Shown piece by piece: positions 4,796 through 5,029 of a DNA stretch of 5,029 nucleotides. The first letter of the stretch is position 1. Each line of letters opens with the position of its first letter. Source of the DNA: Chloroflexota bacterium (GTDB taxonomy: Bacteria > Chloroflexota > Anaerolineae > B4-G1); the NCBI GenBank assembly GCA_003648085.1, contig QMOC01000244.1:1-5029 (forward strand), in the 5' to 3' direction. The notes below the pieces were generated by a model. That model worked only from the letters and a program-made list of their open reading frames with translations. It was not told the DNA's origin and did not search any database. The position numbers and the translations under genes were made by a program.

Positions 4796-5029
4796 TTAGC
4801 GCCGGAACACCTCCTTCCCGCCGACGATGGTCAGGGCTGACTGCAATGCCTCGTCCAACAGTACGACGTCCGCGTCGTAGCCGGGGGCCAGGCGGCCCTT
4901 GCGCAGCCCCAACACGTCGGCGGGGACGCGGTTGGAATGTCTGGAAAGTCTCCCACGTCAGCGGCTCGAACCAGTCGGAGGTGGCCATTCCGGGCCAGTT
5001 CGAAGATAGGAACGGCCCTTCCAGATGAA
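4796..5029 (-). pseudogene. Disrupted amidohydrolase, N-acetylglucosamine-6-phosphate deacetylase-like
   Basis: Two amidohydrolase pieces lie in different frames. At the window edge, one frame reads HLEGPFLSSNWPGM (from 5027), where HLEGPF is the metal-site signature of NagA-type deacetylases. From 4957 a second frame reads SNRVPADVLGLRKGRLAPG, then YDADVVLLDE, and ends TIVGGKEVFRR at TAA 4798-4796; this is the normal C-terminal strand block of the superfamily. The C-terminal frame is closed upstream by a TGA at 4960-4958. In an intact NagA these segments lie about 200 residues apart; here they are separated by about 20 codons, which points to an internal deletion plus frameshift. A single-base sequencing error would explain the frame change but not the missing middle, unless HLEGPF is a coincidence. 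The rest of the gene lies outside the window. Confidence 0.6.

Noticed and set aside
4680..4988. 102-codon minus-strand frame at the window end as an intact gene
   Set aside because: It is the wrong frame for the amidohydrolase C-terminus; beyond about 4930 it becomes Arg/Pro/Gly-rich frameshift product.
1..5029. tRNA, rRNA, CRISPR array or insertion sequence
   Set aside because: No cloverleaf, rRNA segment, regularly spaced repeats or transposase was seen on either strand.

Overview
The window reads as one minus-strand catabolic operon for a sugar or sugar alcohol, with a long regulatory region in front of it and a broken amidohydrolase gene upstream. The genes are GC-rich and tightly packed (gaps of 0 to 13 nt, or short overlaps), start mostly on ATG, and have clear Shine-Dalgarno sites. 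This fits a free-living bacterium. The pairing of a galactitol-type phosphotransferase system (PTS) with a SorC regulator and a 2-oxoacid dehydrogenase E1 subunit would suit, for example, a Chloroflexota-like or Firmicutes-like genome, but nothing here fixes the phylum.

In order of transcription (high to low coordinates): (a) 5029-4796, remains of an amidohydrolase gene resembling N-acetylglucosamine-6-phosphate deacetylase, not readable in one frame, followed by a GC-rich hairpin at 4736-4761. (b) 4732-4286, a gene-poor stretch of about 450 nt. It holds a near-consensus sigma-70-type promoter (TTGACA, 17 nt, TAAAAT, extended -10), a palindrome just upstream of it, direct repeats just downstream, and a predicted leader of about 380 nt with two strong hairpins, an alternative pairing, a 12-bp tandem repeat and a possible 24-codon upstream ORF. 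(c) 4285-2858, the GatC-type PTS membrane subunit IIC. (d) A 93-nt gap with a perfect 15-bp inverted repeat. (e) 2764-1808, a SorC-family sugar-responsive regulator. (f) 1804-1436, a small cupin. (g) 1423-992, an unrecognised one-helix membrane protein. (h) 1017-523, PTS IIA. (i) 511-215, GatB-type PTS IIB. (j) 214-1, the N-terminus of a thiamine-diphosphate-dependent E1 alpha subunit, running off the window.

IIA, IIB and IIC together would import and phosphorylate a carbohydrate, most likely a hexitol or related polyol, using phosphate from HPr. The SorC protein would sense a phosphorylated intermediate and control the operon, and the E1 enzyme would act on a downstream 2-oxo or acetoin-like product. 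The substrate itself cannot be read from the sequence. The main point of interest is the long structured leader between a strong promoter and the IIC gene, which matches no regulatory RNA class that I recognise.
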